Below, one piece after another: positions 59,246 through 64,000 of a DNA stretch of 64,000 bases. The notes under the pieces were generated by a model, which did not search any database, was not told the origin of the DNA, and was given only the letters and a program-made list of their open reading frames with translations. How positions within the stretch are numbered: position 1 is the stretch's first letter; each line of letters starts with the position of its first letter. The stretch is from positions 16,211,076 through 16,275,075 of the forward strand of contig OX387604.1 in the NCBI GenBank assembly GCA_947568835.1, written 5' to 3'. This DNA comes from Protonemura montana (Eukaryota; Arthropoda; Insecta; Plecoptera; Nemouridae). The translations under genes and the position numbers were made by a program.

Positions 59246-59349
59246 AGGTTCCAGCTTCGCAGAGTGAGATAAGGGATCCCCACAGATTAGTCTGTCACTT
59301 TTCCTCGGATCCCGTTTTATCTAGTAAGATAGACTGGGTGCAGGATTTT

Positions 59350-59424
59350 GGCGCAGTGTTGCTAAACTAAGTGGTCTCATGAGAACTGGTGTTTCCAAAA
59401 CGACAAACTGTTCGGTATCTCTCA
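59350..59424 (-). mobile_element. 5S-derived SINE head fragment
   Basis: The plus strand shows GGCGCAGTGTTGCTAAACTAA, CTCATGAGAACTGGTGTTTC and the terminal AACTGTTCGGTATC, which match the reverse complement of the SINE head. Only the 5S-like end remains. Confidence 0.75.
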
Positions 59425-59429
59425 CGTTA

Positions 59430-61560
59430 AACTGTAATTTCATCGCGAACTCTACATCCCCGAGTGTCACAGAGAACGATACTTCGTTGTCGATATTGCC
59501 AGTTGGTCTTGAGGGCGACGATTTATCATACCTTGCGAGTTGATATGTCTGGACAATGATGTAGCTTTATAAATTGTAAAACTAATTCAGATTCGACGCC
59601 AGAGCGTTTGTTTTTCGAATCCTAGCAAAAAAATAGAGAGACGTGTAAAACATTTTTCGAACGTATTTCTTGTGTTTTTTTTCCCGATAGTTTAGCGTTG
59701 GATTTTACAACAGTTCTGATTAACTCTGATTAACTCTAATAAATTTCTTTATGTGAACTATTAGTCAATTGCTTCTTAATCCTTATCCCATTAACTTAAT
59801 ACGACTGAGGAAGGCATTAGTTGATCCAATAATTAAATTTGCTTGCCCTTCAGTTACTCAGTTTTTGTCGTTGTCGTCGCATTGACCAAAACCCGCAGCG
59901 CAAACTCAAAAGAATGTTTCCATTCCTGTAAGTACGCGCTGTTATTTTTAAAATAAAACATATTATTACTATTATTATTATTGGGGTCCTGATGGAACTT
60001 ACTATTGAACTTTAATATTTATATTTCGCGGATTTTAGACTCAAAGTCTGTCAAAATGTGTGTTTTAATTTCCTATATTTCTAATGTCGGCTTTTAGCAT
60101 AATGTTCAACTATAAGTTGGACCATTAACTAAAAAAAAACATCTGAATTTTGCTGCATGTGATTGGAAGGTGCAATGGCAATAGTTTCATTTTCAACTAG
60201 GAGGCGAGATTTTGGTAAAGCCAGTCCCAAGTGATTTGAGCGTTAATCGTGTTATATTATCTCGCCGGTAACTTTCCGCCTCATGTCTGTCTTGAGATGT
60301 CTTTGATCATGAGTCCTATGACCTGGTGGTGGTCACTTGGTGTGAGAGGAAATGAAAATAGGAAAATATAAATTATTATGTTCGATGCTAAGATCACTTT
60401 AGCATGGCGGTGGATCGTCTTGAACATGTTATAGTTCTTTTGAAAGTTACCTTTTTCTTGGACATCAGTACTTGCTAGCATTTACGATGTTAAATACAAT
60501 TATCAAATAAAAAACATCAGTACAGCTCAGGATCAAACTCGGGGTTCAATTTGGACAAGAGGTCCGGGTTTCAAGCCCTCATCGTGGCATAGTGCATTTT
60601 ATTTGGTAATTGGATTCAACATCATAAACTAAGCCATGTTCCGATGGTCGAAAGGAAAAGGAAATAAAAATAGTTTATCCCAACTGGTTAAGGGAAGAGT
60701 TTGACAGCTGTTTTCAATTTTGCAGCATGGAAATTTGAAACCCCTTGCCCCGGTTTCCTTCAGTCAAATTTGATATTTAATTGTTCTTTTACAATTAATT
60801 AAAACAAGAAGAAACACTAAAATCGTCGACGAAACGTCTACCTAGGTCCTTTTTAGGAATACATTTCAATCAAAACATTGCAAAGCCGTCAACTAAATTA
60901 CCAATATAATCTTATTTAAAAATTTTTCTTATTTGTTAAATCAACTTTTTCCTAACGATTGCCTGAAACTGTTCGATCATCGATCAGCCTTGAATCTGCG
61001 TTTAAGTTTTCAAGGTTAAGTTCCGTACGTCTCGCCGAGGTCACATTTCAAAAGTCAGAGAAAGTCAAAACCCCGAAATCCTTGACGCCCAATACTACCC
61101 AAAATCCCGAGCACGATCAAAATGACCGGGTCGTTGAGCTTCTGTGGACAGCTTATTTTAAACGCAATGCCAACTCTACTCATACACCTGAGAATAGAGG
61201 TCGAGATACGTGGAGCAGACACGTGGCTTAACATAGACAAAACATCGCTGGTATGCATGAAGATAAGACTCTAAAAGCAGATTTGCGGCAAGCGTTGCAC
61301 CGCAGAATGCAAGTCGCATATTTAAACCCTCTGCCGTGTGAAGATGCATATACCCTGTTGCCCATGCCCGTAGGCTCAGTTTTTTTTCTTGCACTGTGAC
61401 CGACAAGAATAGTATACGATAAATACTAGACCAAGAGGCTGACAAATTGTATTGCGATATCAATCTAGCTTTTCCAAAATTAGGTGCCGAAAAATATGGA
61501 GACCCGCTTCACAGATATATCCTAATAAACTATCAACACCTTTAAAAATGTGTAAACAAA
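59430..61560. other. Intergenic DNA
   Basis: No supported gene. Short open frames such as 60959-61231 on the plus strand lack an ATG start, domains and splice partners. Confidence 0.4.
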
Positions 61561-61577
61561 TTGACTATTGATTAATG

Positions 61578-61632
61578 TTGATAGTCGATAGTTGATAGTC
61601 GATAGTCGATAGTCGATAGTCGATAGTCGTGT
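61578..61632. repeat. 7-bp microsatellite
   Basis: Tandem copies of CGATAGT (with TGATAGT variants at the left end), about seven units. Confidence 0.88.
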
Positions 61633-61639
61633 AGTTAGT

Positions 61640-63110
61640 CGATGTCATTGCTATTTTATGGATATTTTTACCCCAAAATCATAATCTTCTTGGTATATTC
61701 TTCTAATCAAAGCATTGGTACTTCAGTTCTGACGCGTGATCGGGCGTTGTACACCACCGACTAGAGACGTGCCTAGGAAATGGCATGTTTTTAAACTTTG
61801 GAAAAGCAGACTATTAACTTATTATACTTTGTCGCCAGAATTGAGAATCAATTATCGGTTTGCAGGACTAAACATCCTGTTTGTTTTTCAAACTTCTCTC
61901 ATACGTTGTGGAAAAAAGAAACAAATGCACACGTACCCCGTTCTGTGATGACGAATCCATTGAGTGCAGTTCACCTCCTGATGACTATGGTAATTATCGG
62001 CACAAAATGTATCAATAATTTCTGTAAACCGGCACTGACTAATTGTTGAATATGTACCAGGGTGTACTCGCGCACTTTGCTTAAGGTTGCCTTTCATTAC
62101 TTTGGAATTGCACGTAGGCCAATTCTGAGAAATGCAGAAAGAGGGGGTTTTTAACTAATGAAGTGGGACAGAAGGTGCATTCACGTGACCTAACTGGGCA
62201 GGCTCAAAAAGAGAATACCATTTTATAAAAGCTTCTTTTATTAATTAATATGAACCAAAAAAAAATGTAAAAAATAAGCGACGATTTTTCATGTGTGAGT
62301 TTGATTTAAAAAGTTTCGAATTGGTCAGAAATTAGGGTTTTTCTTCCATGATGACGTATGAAGAAGGCTGTGATTGGCAGTAAGTTGAGGTATGCGTTGC
62401 ATCGTGATTTACCTGGAGAAGGTTCTGGAGACCTGGAGGGGAAACGTTGCAGCGACGAATTCAACGCTGCGTAATTATCAGATATCAACGGCTCGTCAAT
62501 CATACAAGTTCATATCACTGGACAACTCAGCCACAGTTCGAATCAGTGTGTTTTCAAATCAGTTCCAACTTGTGGATAGATTCTCATCCAGGAAACAGCA
62601 AAGGTATGTAAAAATACTTGTCGCCTTTCTTAATCTTCTCGTTCTTTTCACAACTCTTTTCTCTAACTTTGAATGTAGTAATTACTCTAGATTCTACCTT
62701 GCTTCTCCAGGCTTTACTTGGCAGCGACGTTCCTAGTCTGGTGTCTAGTCTTTACCTAGGCGGTAGCTATTCGACTGTATGACCAGTGAATGTGTAGTAG
62801 ATCTCAAAATGGAATAGCAACGAACTAAGTTTAATGGAAATGTTTGTCTAATACATTCGCTCATAATATTGGCTTCCCAATCACTCCATTTTCTTTCATC
62901 GGTTGGAAATCAACGAACACTTCCTTACGAAATGGACGACGTAGTTTGAGTTCAATTGCTCGTCCTTCTCATTTCAAATAGCCGCCTTTAGGAAATAATA
63001 AAAAGAGTTGAAGTGTCAGTCTGTGAAAGCACTTTTCTGCTCATTTTCCACAGAAATACAACCATTCTACAGTTATTTCGGTAGAAAACTCGTGTGCTAT
63101 TTTCCAGGTC
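61640..63110. other. Intergenic DNA with one weak exon candidate
   Basis: An open frame from an ATG at 62392 runs about 70 codons to a possible donor (CAAAG|GTATGT near 62602), encoding a segment with SYKFISLDNSATVRISVFSN. It has no family match I recognise and a stop immediately upstream. Nothing else is supported. Confidence 0.3.
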
Positions 63111-63126
63111 TAACCAGCTATTCGTT

Positions 63127-64000
63127 GACAGTGCTTAGGTCATGTCTCCAGGTGTCACAGGTTCCTAAGTCAGTACCAGTGCTTAGGTCGCGTCTCCAGG
63201 TGTCCCAGGTTCCTAGGTCAGTACCAGTGCTTAGGTCGCGTCTCTCGTCGTCCCAGGCTCCTAGGTCACTACCAGTGCTTAGGTCGCGTCTCCAGGTGTC
63301 CCAGGTTTCTAGGTCAGTACCAGTGCTTAGGTCGCGTCTCTCGTCGTCCCAGGCTCCTAGGTCAGTACTAGTGCTTAGGTCGCGTCTCCAGGTGTCCCAG
63401 GTTTCTAGGTCAGTACCAGTGCTTAGGTCGCGTCTCTCGTCGTCCCAGGCTCCTAGGACAGTACCAGTGCTTAGGTCGCGTCGCCAGGTGTCCGAGGTTC
63501 CTAGGTCAGTACTAGTGCTTAGGTCGCGTTGCCAGGTGTCCCAGGTTCCTAGGTCAGTACCAGTGCTTAGGTCGCGTTGCCAGGTGTCCCAGGTTCCTAG
63601 GTCAGTACTAGTGCTTAGGTCGCGTTGCCAGGTGTCCCAGGTTCCTAGGTCAGTACCAGTGCTTAGGTCGCGTCTCCAGGTGTCCCAGGTTCCTAGGTCA
63701 GTACTAGTGCTTAGGTCGCGTTGCCAGGTGTCCCAGGTTCCTAGGTCAGTACCAGTGCTTAGGTCGCGTCGCCAGGTGTCCCAGGTTCCTAGGTCAGTAC
63801 CAGTGCTTAGGTCGCGTTGCCAGGTGTCCCAGGTTCCTAGGTCAGTACCAGTGCTTAGGTCGCGTCTCCAGGTGTCCCAGGTTCCTAGGTCAGTACTAGT
63901 GCTTAGGTCGCGTTGCAAGGTGTCCCAGGTTCCTAGGTCAGTACTAGTGCTTAGGTCGCGTCGCCAGGTGTCCCAGGTTCTTAGGTCAGTACCAGTGCTT
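63127..64000. repeat. 48-bp minisatellite running off the right edge
   Basis: About 18 units of 48 bp are present. Each contains GCTTAGGTCGCGT, then CCAGGTGTCCCAGG, then TTCCTAGGTCAGTACCAGT. Two unit types occur, one with CTCCAGGTGTC and one with CTCTCGTCGTC; they alternate between about 63230 and 63475, giving a 96-bp higher-order unit. Since 48 is a multiple of three, one minus-strand frame stays open throughout (16-residue period RDLSTGTDLGTWDTWR). There is no ATG start, signal peptide or flanking exon, so I read it as a satellite, not a gene. Confidence 0.85.

Noticed and set aside
62392..62602. Possible exon ending at a GTATGT donor
   Set aside because: Stop immediately upstream, no recognised family and no second exon in the window; left as a weak candidate.
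1..64000. CRISPR arrays, bacterial operons or viral integrations
   Set aside because: The window is eukaryotic throughout. The tandem arrays have no spacers, and no reverse transcriptase, transposase, capsid or integrase frames were seen.

Overview
This is a window of an AT-rich animal nuclear genome: multi-exon genes with GT-AG introns, and many short interspersed and tandem repeats. The gene content (single-domain angiotensin-converting enzymes, Vajk-like cuticle proteins) points to an insect or other hexapod. I cannot name the species.

Layout. (1) At the left edge on the minus strand lies the first coding exon of a centaurin-gamma/AGAP-type ArfGAP (CenG1A); the rest of that gene runs off the window. 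(2) At 8261-12823 on the plus strand is a complete 13-exon secreted ACE (Ance-like, 639 aa). Its active-site exon exists in two tandem, equal-length, apparently mutually exclusive versions (8a and 8b). (3) 12.9-25.1 kb is gene-poor and holds old 5S-rRNA-derived SINE copies. (4) At 25167-54075 on the plus strand is a second ACE-family gene (Ance-3-like, 725 aa) with the same intron phases, a long N-terminal extension and a hydrophobic C-terminal anchor. It keeps the HEMGH zinc site but has lost a substrate-binding His-Ala pair. (5) Its 18-kb intron 10 contains three complete genes on the opposite strand. They encode repetitive PYPV-type proteins that I assign to the Vajk cuticle-protein family. 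Each has a 12-nt coding first exon and a TATA box. (6) 54.3-64 kb is repeat-dominated: a 22-bp satellite interrupted by a 5S-derived SINE that itself carries a 455-bp foldback element, a degenerate ~125-bp tandem repeat, tRNA-like SINE pieces, and a 48-bp minisatellite running off the right edge.

How it fits together. From memory, the combination CenG1A / Ance / Ance-3 / vajk resembles the conserved insect gene neighbourhood around the Nimrod cluster. No Nimrod (NIM-repeat) gene was seen here. The most notable signal is the duplicated active-site exon of the first ACE gene. The two versions swap the residues that, in mammalian somatic ACE, distinguish the C-domain from the N-domain substrate pockets, so one gene could make two ACE specificities by alternative splicing.
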